Positions 10,501 to 17,273 of a DNA stretch of 20,606 nucleotides are shown piece by piece. Numbering within the stretch: position 1 is the stretch's first letter; the number at the start of each line of letters is the position of its first letter. Made by a program: the position numbers and the translations under genes. The notes beneath the pieces are model-generated. The model searched no databases. It had not been told where the DNA came from and saw only the letters and a list, made by a program, of their open reading frames with translations. Source of the DNA: Methanobacteriota archaeon (GTDB lineage Archaea; Thermoplasmatota; Poseidoniia; Poseidoniales; Poseidoniaceae); contig JABGWN010000151.1 of assembly GCA_018645535.1 (NCBI GenBank), positions 1-20,606 of the forward strand. The letters run 5' to 3'.

Positions 10501-12958
10501 TTTGGTTCTTGATGGGAATTCTCCTTTGGTGCTAAGTGCTCTGCCGTTTGATGGACAAGAACGCCATATAGGCCCTCCTGCACCAGGCGGTCAGAGTATT
10601 ACTGTCAACATCCAAGATAGTGTGGATCCTCCAACACAAATTAGTCTTCATTACTGGATTGGATGTAAATCAACAATCGCTTTGGGTTGTCATGATTTCA
10701 ACTTTGATGGTTTGCCTCAGGAAGACGAGTACAGCGAGAAAACATTGTCTTCTCCTGAAACAATTGCTGGAGGATTAAACATCTTCAACGGCCTCATTGA
10801 TGATTCAATGTTGGTTCATGGACAATTTGTCTCATTGTTCGTTACTGGTAAGGATGGACAAAACAACCAGGTTGCTATGGGTGGTGGACCCGTTTGTCCA
10901 CCTACTCCACAAGTATGTGGTTATGCTCCTGGACAGGTAATGCCGAGTTGGGATGCTGATCTTTCGACGTATCAAATACGTCAAGAATTTGAACCAGAAG
11001 TCGATTTGACGAATTCAAGTATCGTCGGCCATGATGATGAAGAACCTCTCCATCCTGGTGTTATGTACACTGCGCAGGTTGTTCTTTCCGATCGTAACGG
11101 ATGGGATGATATTCAATTTGTTCAATTTGCACTCGGCCAAGATGTAAATGATGACGAAACTTCAATCTTTATCCAACTTCAAGAAGATGAAAATGGAATG
11201 CCAAAGGCTCACTTAGAATCTGGCGGTGAATACATTGCAGTATCGAATCTGTATTCAGAGATTTCAACATTTGAAGGAAATGCCAGCCAACTCCTAATAC
11301 GTGCAAGATTCCAATTAACTTGGTCATTCCCAGAATCCTTTGATACGAACGGTGAGACACTCTTCGTTCCAGTTTTACGTGTAACTGACAAGCCTTGCAA
11401 CACAGGCGAAGAAACGCCATGTTTCACAAAGGTTTCAGGTCTTGGAAACAATGCCTGGAGTCTTGATAATGATTTCAGATTTGATACTGAATCAGGTCAC
11501 ATCAAAGCAGTTGAACTTCGTGATGGAACAAATCACTACAATGATGAAGTTGAAGAAACACTCATCGGTTCTGGACAGGCTCTACGAGTTACTGGACGTG
11601 TTTTGTTCAGTGAAGACGAAACTCCAGCTCCTCCAGGTGCCTTCGATGTTGTCTTTGGAGACTTTGACCATGTATGGAAAACTTCACCTCGAACGAACGG
11701 TGAATTTAGTCTTGATCTCTTGGTACCTCCTGTGAACAGTGGCCATCTTGATCTTCGTCTACAATTAGCGGATTTGCCCGGTCTGGCTATGGACGAAACA
11801 GATCCATTACCAAAAGTTCGATTGGCTGTTGACAGTTCGAACCCGACCATTCAGACAGTCATGTTGAATGAAGTTCCGGCTGGCTCACCAATCTCTATTG
11901 GAGAGGCAAACTCTCTACTCGTTATGCTTGAAACGATTGATGATAATGGATTTGACCTCGACAGACCTGCCGTTCTTCATTACAGAATACGTGCAGGTGA
12001 AGCAGAAATTTCTCGTGGTGCATCAGTTCTTCCTGAAACACTTCCATTTGGTGATCAGTTCTTCTGGACTGGGAACATTGACTTGACCGACATGGGTGCT
12101 ACAACATTGCTACCATCATATGTCGTTGATGTTTGGGTTTCAGGTTCAGATGCTTCTGGAAATCCATTTGAGACATTGAACAACAATGTTGCAGAACCCT
12201 TTGCTTCGTGGCCATTGGCTCTCCTTGGTCCAAGTGTCTCTTTCGATAATGATGACACATCAATCAAATGGAGCAATCCAAGTCCTGTTCAAGGTTCATC
12301 CTCAGAACTCGAAATCAGTGTTGCGAATGAAGGTGGGAAAGGAGAACTTTCCTTCATTCTTCAACGCCTCGTTGAAGGTGGTAACTGGAACGCAGAATCC
12401 AACACGACTATCCCTGTAGCCGCCGGTTTGAGTGCATCTGTTTCTTTGCCGGTAATTGCAGAAGTTGGACCTGGAGAATCTCAGGAATACCGACTACTTG
12501 TGACGGTCGATGGAGTTGAAATGGACCGGATGACTGTAGACCCGCTTATCGTCAAGAAAGAAACCGTTCGAGATGGAGATGCACTCGCAGAGCAAGCAGG
12601 CGACAGTCAATTTGCTATATTCATGTACATTGTTGCAATTGCTTCACTCTCTGCTTTCCTGTGGATGCTTGTTATGTATCGTAAGATGAAATATGGTGAT
12701 GAGGAATTAGAAGCCGATCAGACCGACGTCGTTGTCGAAGAGATGCAAATGAAGATTGTACCTCAAATTGCAATTCCACCAGTGCCTCAACCAATTCCAC
12801 AACCACTGCAGCAAACAACAGCTCCTGTACCTGCGAGTCAATCCGGTGGCGACGATAGAGGAATGGCACCTATTCCACCAACGGGACTCCCTTCAGGATG
12901 GACGCAAGAACAGTGGAATCATTTCGGATGGCAATACATCGATTCACTCAAACAGTAA
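7577..12958 (+). CDS. Giant single-pass surface protein with cytoplasmic WTxEQW-type tail
   Basis: This 1793-residue protein starts at the first ATG after an in-frame TAA (7571-7573). The signal peptide is residues 1-38, with likely cleavage near ENAEAAEV. SRRTL at 7-11 is a weak twin-arginine candidate. The mature start, ending ISLPKGAEVTDVQMTLSG, looks like a beta-sandwich. Residues of about 140-460 resemble a beta-propeller (ITYDPVDDTIWILHN), followed by many Ig-like beta modules. Residues of about 1551-1660 look like a CARDB-type module ending in GESQEYRLLVTVDG. A single membrane helix spans residues 1679-1701, then a basic stop (YRKMKYG), an acidic and Pro/Gln-rich tail, and the terminal motif GLPSGWTQEQWNHFGWQYI. 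The bulk is therefore outside and the short tail inside. Sequons are abundant. It lies in an operon with the calcium-loop gene upstream and a helical protein 9 bases downstream. A surface scaffold or receptor role is inferred; no catalytic motif is seen. Confidence 0.85.
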   Translation: MSANFVSRRTLAALMLSLFMGMSMSPFSELWIENAEAAEVARHTYEFSDGTTEYIALYQGGNADSGAKISLPKGAEVTDVQMTLSGASATGWSSIPTTTRDHWVAGEASNTDNKSSDLTLAMANVSQSFNAHSMDEDVNPSSTAWLDNGTYAVRQPYTSNSTDALFSQQLKLTPNSLNAQGQGAILRHHDWLYLSTWSSTSFHNIVHRLHPNNGTRESIITLDQNGCTLPSKHSSSYYGQYGFRDWVVTDDERLFAVLSGYKYFYSSTANTLYHRVLEFDISNENEWVCINSFQPQGNGDYTGITYDPVDDTIWILHNQNRRIQSYQLDDSGNLERGDEHFTFQTSSSSIWQCGVSNQQARGLEMNETHFFMRCQDGQYYNDRDQLEAWGRSGTASALIPENSIRSISSLGYGLFYDGQRFLTVDSGYSTWSSTPSYHEFGTSWTYKTTPAPGTTTWFGPVITTVEDVLSVNMETLWSAASIGDRVDYWISADNGTHWIQVESNTTVHFQHPGTELVWKATLIGSTAVSWWVDLEYSTEYETSGTWISPAKPTGTKVGKVRPQWTASQDPSTTLTVQVSNDDGTTWQPADNMVETSFSTDGAGNALRYAVTMTTTDPYTTPVLDSLELFYEEGYPDKPKIDVGYDGVFDWQSILFLNESSINVNDDSVVGQDVEFQPTLVDAFNDFIPDNGEGFVEVPLAIKAQTSGRVKITNIDVSYKMNTHAINAVFEGGMAAPDGIARNLIIKVAHGDEVNYVTEVIAALNNSHGQNPSFKWQQGDTCSSLNDADGIVHFDVSNCTSSIDNNDVRTIRIPVTVDWSWDDEQSTEAILTVKDSFGTAVSNWDTEKMELRVENDIQLDGMQVFDEDGRQLFAQDWVRGGQNISFLGKIHFESSQLSPLAGEFELRVLGQNVTYDGDAIGQPVILAQESNPSFGSYNLSFESPIESTPGGMIFYVEAINLPNGSEYSNPGYNTIRLVLDGNSPLVLSALPFDGQERHIGPPAPGGQSITVNIQDSVDPPTQISLHYWIGCKSTIALGCHDFNFDGLPQEDEYSEKTLSSPETIAGGLNIFNGLIDDSMLVHGQFVSLFVTGKDGQNNQVAMGGGPVCPPTPQVCGYAPGQVMPSWDADLSTYQIRQEFEPEVDLTNSSIVGHDDEEPLHPGVMYTAQVVLSDRNGWDDIQFVQFALGQDVNDDETSIFIQLQEDENGMPKAHLESGGEYIAVSNLYSEISTFEGNASQLLIRARFQLTWSFPESFDTNGETLFVPVLRVTDKPCNTGEETPCFTKVSGLGNNAWSLDNDFRFDTESGHIKAVELRDGTNHYNDEVEETLIGSGQALRVTGRVLFSEDETPAPPGAFDVVFGDFDHVWKTSPRTNGEFSLDLLVPPVNSGHLDLRLQLADLPGLAMDETDPLPKVRLAVDSSNPTIQTVMLNEVPAGSPISIGEANSLLVMLETIDDNGFDLDRPAVLHYRIRAGEAEISRGASVLPETLPFGDQFFWTGNIDLTDMGATTLLPSYVVDVWVSGSDASGNPFETLNNNVAEPFASWPLALLGPSVSFDNDDTSIKWSNPSPVQGSSSELEISVANEGGKGELSFILQRLVEGGNWNAESNTTIPVAAGLSASVSLPVIAEVGPGESQEYRLLVTVDGVEMDRMTVDPLIVKKETVRDGDALAEQAGDSQFAIFMYIVAIASLSAFLWMLVMYRKMKYGDEELEADQTDVVVEEMQMKIVPQIAIPPVPQPIPQPLQQTTAPVPASQSGGDDRGMAPIPPTGLPSGWTQEQWNHFGWQYIDSLKQ

Positions 12959-12967
12959 GGGATCTTC

Positions 12968-13408
12968 ATGTCTGAATCCGATGCGATGGTTACGTTGCAA
13001 GAGCGTATGGTGAATTTGATTGGTCAATTGACAATGCCAGTCGTAGAAGTCGCTCTCGTTCTTCAACATCACATTCAAGCCATGATGACTTCATTGACCG
13101 AACATGCTTCTAAAACTGGGGGCCAAATCAACGAAAAAGTTGCTAATCCTTGGGCGATTGTATCGCCGGACGAGAGTATCGATTCTCAAATAGCCTTTGA
13201 TGTGGAGAAGGTGCTGAAGATTGTTGATCAAGATCGTATGGATATTCTTTCGACCCTGATACGTGTTACACTCATTGAGACTGAGATGAATCTCATTGAA
13301 GGAATTCTTGCTTTACGTTCATGGGAGCAGTTAGTGCGTCAACAACTTGTGGATGCAAATGGTCCCGGTCAACTCTTTTCTCCAATCAATTTGCCTGAGG
13401 AATGGTGA
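12968..13408 (+). CDS. Small soluble helical protein of unknown function
   Basis: This 146-residue protein begins 9 bases after the stop of the giant surface protein, with an AGGGA purine run (12957-12961) just before ATG 12968. It has no signal peptide, membrane segment, cysteine cluster or recognisable enzyme motif. The sequence is mostly amphipathic helix: residues of about 6-45 (TLQERMVNLIGQL, EVALVLQHHIQAMMTSL) and 75-130 (DRMDILSTLIRVTLIETEMN), joined by an acidic, proline-containing linker (NPWAIVSPDESID). I do not recognise the family. Its position between two exported proteins, in the same operon, suggests a cytoplasmic partner of the anchored protein's tail or a regulator, but this is inference. 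It is likely a real gene because of the tight spacing and the absence of any competing frame. Confidence 0.7.
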   Translation: MSESDAMVTLQERMVNLIGQLTMPVVEVALVLQHHIQAMMTSLTEHASKTGGQINEKVANPWAIVSPDESIDSQIAFDVEKVLKIVDQDRMDILSTLIRVTLIETEMNLIEGILALRSWEQLVRQQLVDANGPGQLFSPINLPEEW

Positions 13409-13447
13409 TTTAGTGATATTCAATAAGCACCTATGGATGGAGAGACC

Positions 13448-14239
13448 ATGAGCAAACAATCCCTGCTCGGTATTCTCTTAGCATCTCTTCTTGTTACTGT
13501 GCCTTTGGCAGGCTGCTTTGATGAGATCTCGGATGCCATCAATGGTGAGTCATGGGGTAAGGTTGGAGGCTTGACGCTTGCATGCCTTCGAAGCGATACA
13601 TATTCGAAAATGGTTGTTGAAATCGATTATGCCCCTGGGTACGCTCCTGAAAGCAGTACAGTTTCTCTCCTAAAACAACGACTTGAACAAGTGTGTGATA
13701 AACCGAATGGCATCTCCATGGACCTGAACGAATATACTTTTTCAGAAACTTCTTCATGGAATGCGGATTTAGTCCGCTCTGTTGCTCATGATACTATGGA
13801 TGGTTCTCCACTAAGTGGCTCTACACTTCGTTGGCACGTTATTATGCCCCAAGGCAGTTATTCTGACGATAGCGTACTGGGCGTTGCTGTTGATGCTTCT
13901 ACGATAGCATTGTTCGGTGATTCAATAGATGACGCTAATGGTTTGTTCAATCGGCCCTCCTCAGAAGAAGTGGAAAACAGTGTAATGATTCATGAGTTTG
14001 GTCACCTTCTTGGTCTTGTAAATCTAGTTTACACCTCACCAGCAGATCACGAGGATGCTGACCATCCTGGTCATTCAAATAACGACGACTCTGTGATGTA
14101 TTGGGCTGTAGAATCCCAAAGTTTGGGAGCGTTCTTTTCTGGTGATTTACCAAGTGAATTCGATGAGGATGATTTAGCAGATATGGAAGGAATGAAGTCA
14201 GGGGATATTCCAGCTTCAGATCAGTTGTGGCGGCCTTGA
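13448..14239 (+). CDS. Lipoprotein with HEFGH zinc-metalloprotease motif (metzincin-like)
   Basis: This protein has 263 residues from ATG 13448. That start is preferred over ATG 13433 because GGAG lies a few bases before it and it gives a clean signal peptide, MSKQSLLGILLASLLVTVPL. The lipobox LAGC places a lipid-modified Cys at residue 23, so the protein is probably anchored outside the membrane. The zinc motif is HEFGHLLGLVN (H182, E183, H186, G189). It matches HExxHxxG of metzincins, but the usual third ligand three residues after the Gly is Asn. A histidine-rich segment HEDADHPGHS (H201, H206, H209) and a Met-turn-like SVMYWAVE (M217) follow. This layout resembles the bacterial 'membrane metalloprotease' lipoproteins, in which the third ligand lies in that downstream segment. 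It is the last gene of the operon and its 3' end overlaps the convergent gene by 19 bases. Probable role: processing of surface proteins such as its neighbours. The substrate is unknown. Confidence 0.78.
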   Translation: MSKQSLLGILLASLLVTVPLAGCFDEISDAINGESWGKVGGLTLACLRSDTYSKMVVEIDYAPGYAPESSTVSLLKQRLEQVCDKPNGISMDLNEYTFSETSSWNADLVRSVAHDTMDGSPLSGSTLRWHVIMPQGSYSDDSVLGVAVDASTIALFGDSIDDANGLFNRPSSEEVENSVMIHEFGHLLGLVNLVYTSPADHEDADHPGHSNNDDSVMYWAVESQSLGAFFSGDLPSEFDEDDLADMEGMKSGDIPASDQLWRP

Positions 14240-14550
14240 TTCTTCTTAGATTCTGATACGATGATCGTTGCATCTCTCCATGCATCATAGATGGACCATA
14301 GCCAGAGTGGAACGTAAAGTACAATCGTAAGGGCCAATGGGATTTGAAGTAAAGTCCAATCAAATGCTCTGCGATGTTTTCGATTGAAGTGTTGGCCGAG
14401 GAAAAGTCCAGGGATTGCTGCTAGAACGGCTGCGAAAATAGGCCTGAAGGCCCCCCACATCCCAACTCCAAGGAATATTTCTCTCCAAATTTCACGTACC
14501 ATACGTAATGGTGCAAGTTTGGATTGAGTCGTAGAACTCATAGGCTTCAT
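14221..14550 (-). CDS. Small two-TM membrane protein, TM2-like
   Basis: This 109-residue protein has two hydrophobic segments, about residues 30-52 (FRPIFAAVLAAIPGLFLGQ) and 65-88 (LLQIPLALTIVLYVPLWLW). They are separated by a very basic loop, HFNRKHRRAF, and followed by SIYDAWRDA. The Pro-Gly-Leu-x-x-Gly turn after the first helix and the W-S-x-x-D-A-W end of the second recall TM2-domain and related small membrane proteins, though I cannot assign a Pfam family with certainty. M4 is an alternative start. Its 3' end overlaps the lipoprotease gene by 19 bases in convergent orientation. It is divergent from the Pcp-Nudix gene, with a short shared intergenic region (14551-14629) where no strong promoter is obvious. 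Function is unknown. Confidence 0.65.
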   Translation of the reverse strand: MKPMSSTTQSKLAPLRMVREIWREIFLGVGMWGAFRPIFAAVLAAIPGLFLGQHFNRKHRRAFDWTLLQIPLALTIVLYVPLWLWSIYDAWRDATIIVSESKKNQGRHN

Positions 14551-14629
14551 ACATTGGTAGAACCATTGGTTTGTGAATCTGTTGCCAACTTTGCATCATA
14601 ATCAAGAACATTCGATGTTAGGCTTGAAC

Positions 14630-15616
14630 ATGCCGAGAGTCTTACTCACTGGGTTCATGCCATTTGGAGATCATGTTGAGAATATCTCTGAAAAACTTGT
14701 TAACTCAATGCCAACGGTTCTTCCAGTAAGAAATCCCTTCGGGCCAGGGCGTAGTGAAATCTCAATTGAAAAGAAAATATTGACTGTAGATGTCGCTGGC
14801 TCCACATGGACAAAGGATGAACTTGAATCGAGAGAATGGGACGCTATTCTTCATCTCGGTCTATGTGGTGAATGTACTGAGGCTCGAATTGAACTTCGAG
14901 CTCAAGATGCTCTTAATATGAACATATCAGATAATTCAGGCCGTCAAATCGTTAAAGAAAAAATCAGTGGAAATGGAGATTTAATGACCCCTGTTCAAGT
15001 TAAACGATGGAACCTTGACTCTTGGAAAATTCAACCAAGTCTTTCCACAGATGCCGGCCACTTCTTGTGCAATGAAACCTATTATCGAACGCTGGAGGCG
15101 TTGCATGCATCCGATGTTGATGTGCCATGTTTGTTTCTTCATCTTCCAGATTCGACTCATTTGGCAACATCTGACGGTATACAACTTATTCGCGATGTGA
15201 TTTCACACATGCTGTATAGGCCGTCCATACAAGTTGCTGCTGGCGTCTTCCATTCAGATACTCAATTTTTGGCAATGCAAAGATCAGATTCTGAGCCAGG
15301 GTCTGGGAAATGGGAGTTTCCAGGTGGTAGTGTCGAAGCGGACGAATCTCCCGAAGAGGCTATGATTCGAGAATTGAAAGAGGAACTGGGAGTTGATTCA
15401 ACCATCAATGAAAAATTAGGGATTTGGTCATTTACATATCCCTTCTTACATGTTGAATTGCATGTCTTCCTCGTATCAACTGAAGATTCGCTTGATTCTT
15501 CTACACTAACGGTTCATAAGTCAATGAAATGGGTGAACTCAGAGGAATCAAGTAAACTTGATTGGTTGGAAGCAGACTTACCCATCGTTCAACATTTACA
15601 GAGCCTAGGTTATTGA
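14630..15616 (+). CDS. pcp: Pyroglutamyl-peptidase I fused to a Nudix hydrolase domain
   Basis: This 328-residue protein starts at ATG 14630, since MPRVLLTGFMPFG matches the usual Pcp N-terminus. GTG 14573 and ATG 14615 are in-frame alternatives. Residues 1-200 are peptidase family C15, which removes N-terminal pyroglutamate from peptides. The triad is in place: Glu88 in ARIELRAQDALN, Cys147 in DAGHFLCNETYY and His171 in FLHLP, close to the positions in about 200-residue stand-alone enzymes. Directly after, residues of about 205-328 form a Nudix fold. Its complete box G-x5-E-x7-REUxEExGU begins at Gly233 and includes RELKEELGV, preceded by KWEFPGG. This resembles MutT/CTP-pyrophosphohydrolase-like members that act on nucleoside diphosphate compounds. 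Both active sites look intact, so the protein should be bifunctional. The fusion is in one uninterrupted frame with almost no linker. Its 3' end overlaps the convergent UPF0201 gene by 7 bases. Confidence 0.88.
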   Translation: MPRVLLTGFMPFGDHVENISEKLVNSMPTVLPVRNPFGPGRSEISIEKKILTVDVAGSTWTKDELESREWDAILHLGLCGECTEARIELRAQDALNMNISDNSGRQIVKEKISGNGDLMTPVQVKRWNLDSWKIQPSLSTDAGHFLCNETYYRTLEALHASDVDVPCLFLHLPDSTHLATSDGIQLIRDVISHMLYRPSIQVAAGVFHSDTQFLAMQRSDSEPGSGKWEFPGGSVEADESPEEAMIRELKEELGVDSTINEKLGIWSFTYPFLHVELHVFLVSTEDSLDSSTLTVHKSMKWVNSEESSKLDWLEADLPIVQHLQSLGY

Positions 15617-16122
15617 TGCCACGTTGAAGCTTCTCCGTCTTGGAGCATGGCTAAATCATCGTTGAGTTGGCGAGGAACTTCTTGCCGACCGTTATGCCAA
15701 GTAACTGCCTCAATCCAATCTCCAAGTCCTGAACCTTCCAGTCGGATTGTAAAGCAACCTCCGAGAGGTACTTCTTCGTTTGTAAATGAAATCTTATTTG
15801 CAAAAGCAGCCAGTCTTGAAATTGAAAATACAGTTGTGTTCCCGTCTAATTTCTTAGCCATCGCATCCATAGCCGTGTCGAGAATAGCCTGTTGTCGAAT
15901 CTGTGTAAGGAAGTTTTCTAAAGACAGATTAAGACACTCAAGGACAGCATTTTGTTTGGAAGGGAATGATTCTTCTTCCATGCTTTCAAGCGAGGCTTCG
16001 GGGAAGATATTCATCACCGCTTGTGATATTTTGGAACCATCATCGCCTGGTCTCAAAATCGTTGTCAATGTGACTGCAATACCTTCATCTCTGCCATTAT
16101 AGGTTAATGGTTTGATGTCCAT
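15610..16122 (-). CDS. UPF0201 (DUF54) family protein
   Basis: This protein has 170 residues from ATG 16122. It matches the archaeal UPF0201 family, which resembles part of ribosomal protein L5 in fold and is suspected to bind RNA. The recognisable order is ILRPGDDGSKISQAVMNIFP, then FLTQIRQQAILDTAMDAM, then FSISRLAAFANKISF, then EEVPLGGCFTIRLEG. A longer frame open to GTG 16212 would add 30 residues not typical of the family and would overlap the start of the divergent glycosyltransferase gene by 13 bases, so 16122 is preferred. There is no clear Shine-Dalgarno site, so the mRNA may be leaderless; TTGAAAAG on the minus strand about 30 bases upstream is a weak TATA candidate. The protein is cytoplasmic with no membrane segment. 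The family call is confident; the biochemical role is not known. Confidence 0.82.
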   Translation of the reverse strand: MDIKPLTYNGRDEGIAVTLTTILRPGDDGSKISQAVMNIFPEASLESMEEESFPSKQNAVLECLNLSLENFLTQIRQQAILDTAMDAMAKKLDGNTTVFSISRLAAFANKISFTNEEVPLGGCFTIRLEGSGLGDWIEAVTWHNGRQEVPRQLNDDLAMLQDGEASTWHQ

Positions 16123-16199
16123 AAGACGATGGATGCATAATCCGCTTTTCAACCTACTTCTAAGGTGAAGAGTCAAAACCACATCTTCGATGTCGGAGC

Positions 16200-17225
16200 A
16201 TGGCGGCAGCACAAATCCCTTGGCTCGCGACAGTCATTCCAGTTCTAAATGAAGAAAATCATATCGGAAATTGTCTTTCCTCATTGATCTCACAAACGCT
16301 TCCATCGAGTGAACATATGATTATCGTCGTCGATGGGGGGTCCACCGATTCTACTGTTTCTATCGTGAACGATATGGTTGCTGAATCGAAGAAAAGTAAC
16401 GGTCCAGAAATAGTCGTATTGAATAATGAAAATCGTTATGTTCCACATGCTCGAAATATGGCTTTACAGAATCTTTCTGAGGGGATTACTCATGTTCTTG
16501 AGTACAACGGTCACATTAAATCTGAACCAGAGCACCTTCTTCGTATGAAACTCGAATGGGATCGTATTGCTAAACAATATCCTACACTTGCTGCATTAGG
16601 CTGTAAAGTAGTTGGGAGTTCTACGAAAACTAGCATGGTTGAATCGTTTATTGATGAAACACTACAAAATCCTCTTGGTGGAGGTCCGGGACAATTTTCT
16701 ACGTTTACAGAGGAAGGTGAAACGAAAACGCCTGCCTTTGCCCTACATTTACGGAGTGCTTTGGAAAAAGTAGGTGGATGGGATGAGCACTTCATTACAA
16801 GCCAAGATAGTGATTTGAGTATGCGATTGATCAAGGAAGGATTCACGCTTTATCGTACCCCTGGAATAACGGTTGAAATGAAGCGTAGAACCTCTTTGAA
16901 ATCATGGTATCTCATGAGCCATCGTTATGGCTTTTGGAGAACCAAAGTACTGTTGAAACACCCTTCTCGAATTGTTTTGCGCGAATTCCTTCCTTTGTTC
17001 GGGGCTCTGTTCACAGTAGGGATGTTTGTGGTTAATTTTCAATGGGGGATTTTTCCTCTTTTGGCTTACACATCCGCTCTTCTGATATCAGGTCTTTATT
17101 CTTCAAGAAAAGGTATTCTCAACCTGTTAGGAGTTCCAATCTGCCTTCTTATTCTTCACATTGGTTTTACTATCGGGCTTTTGGATGGCTGTGTTCGAAA
17201 AGGAAGAGCATCTCGTGATCGTTAA
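16200..17225 (+). CDS. Family 2 glycosyltransferase with C-terminal membrane region (ExoA-like)
   Basis: This 341-residue protein has a GT-A fold at residues of about 8-250. It opens ATVIPVLNEENHIGNCL, with the nucleotide-sugar-binding VVDGGSTDST (D45, D50) and the later SQDSDLSMRL segment that carries the catalytic-base-type Asp. The segment EYNGHIKSEP aligns with the DGH metal-binding region of ExoA-type enzymes, with Asn103 where Asp is usual. Residues of about 250-335 hold two to three hydrophobic segments that tether the enzyme to the membrane. Members transfer sugars from nucleotide or dolichol donors during polysaccharide, glycolipid or glycoprotein synthesis. The donor and acceptor cannot be read here. 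It is divergent from UPF0201 and 48 bases upstream of the zinc-ribbon protein on the same strand. The many sequons in the giant surface proteins make N-glycan synthesis an attractive but unproven role. Confidence 0.85.
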   Translation: MAAAQIPWLATVIPVLNEENHIGNCLSSLISQTLPSSEHMIIVVDGGSTDSTVSIVNDMVAESKKSNGPEIVVLNNENRYVPHARNMALQNLSEGITHVLEYNGHIKSEPEHLLRMKLEWDRIAKQYPTLAALGCKVVGSSTKTSMVESFIDETLQNPLGGGPGQFSTFTEEGETKTPAFALHLRSALEKVGGWDEHFITSQDSDLSMRLIKEGFTLYRTPGITVEMKRRTSLKSWYLMSHRYGFWRTKVLLKHPSRIVLREFLPLFGALFTVGMFVVNFQWGIFPLLAYTSALLISGLYSSRKGILNLLGVPICLLILHIGFTIGLLDGCVRKGRASRDR

Positions 17226-17273
17226 TGAACACGAATAGAGAATACATAAGAAGCAACGTCTGGAGTTGAGGAT

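Noticed and set aside
13433..13447. Earlier ATG start for the lipoprotease gene
   Set aside because: It adds MDGET before the basic n-region of the signal peptide and has no ribosome site. The ATG at 13448 follows GGAG.
15647..16102. A 151-codon plus-strand ORF opposite the UPF0201 gene
   Set aside because: It lies wholly antisense to a protein with clear UPF0201 family segments, and its own translation shows no recognisable motif.
15610..16212. Longer version of the UPF0201 gene starting at GTG 16212
   Set aside because: It would overlap the start of the divergent glycosyltransferase and adds 30 residues unlike the family. ATG 16122 gives the expected N-terminus.
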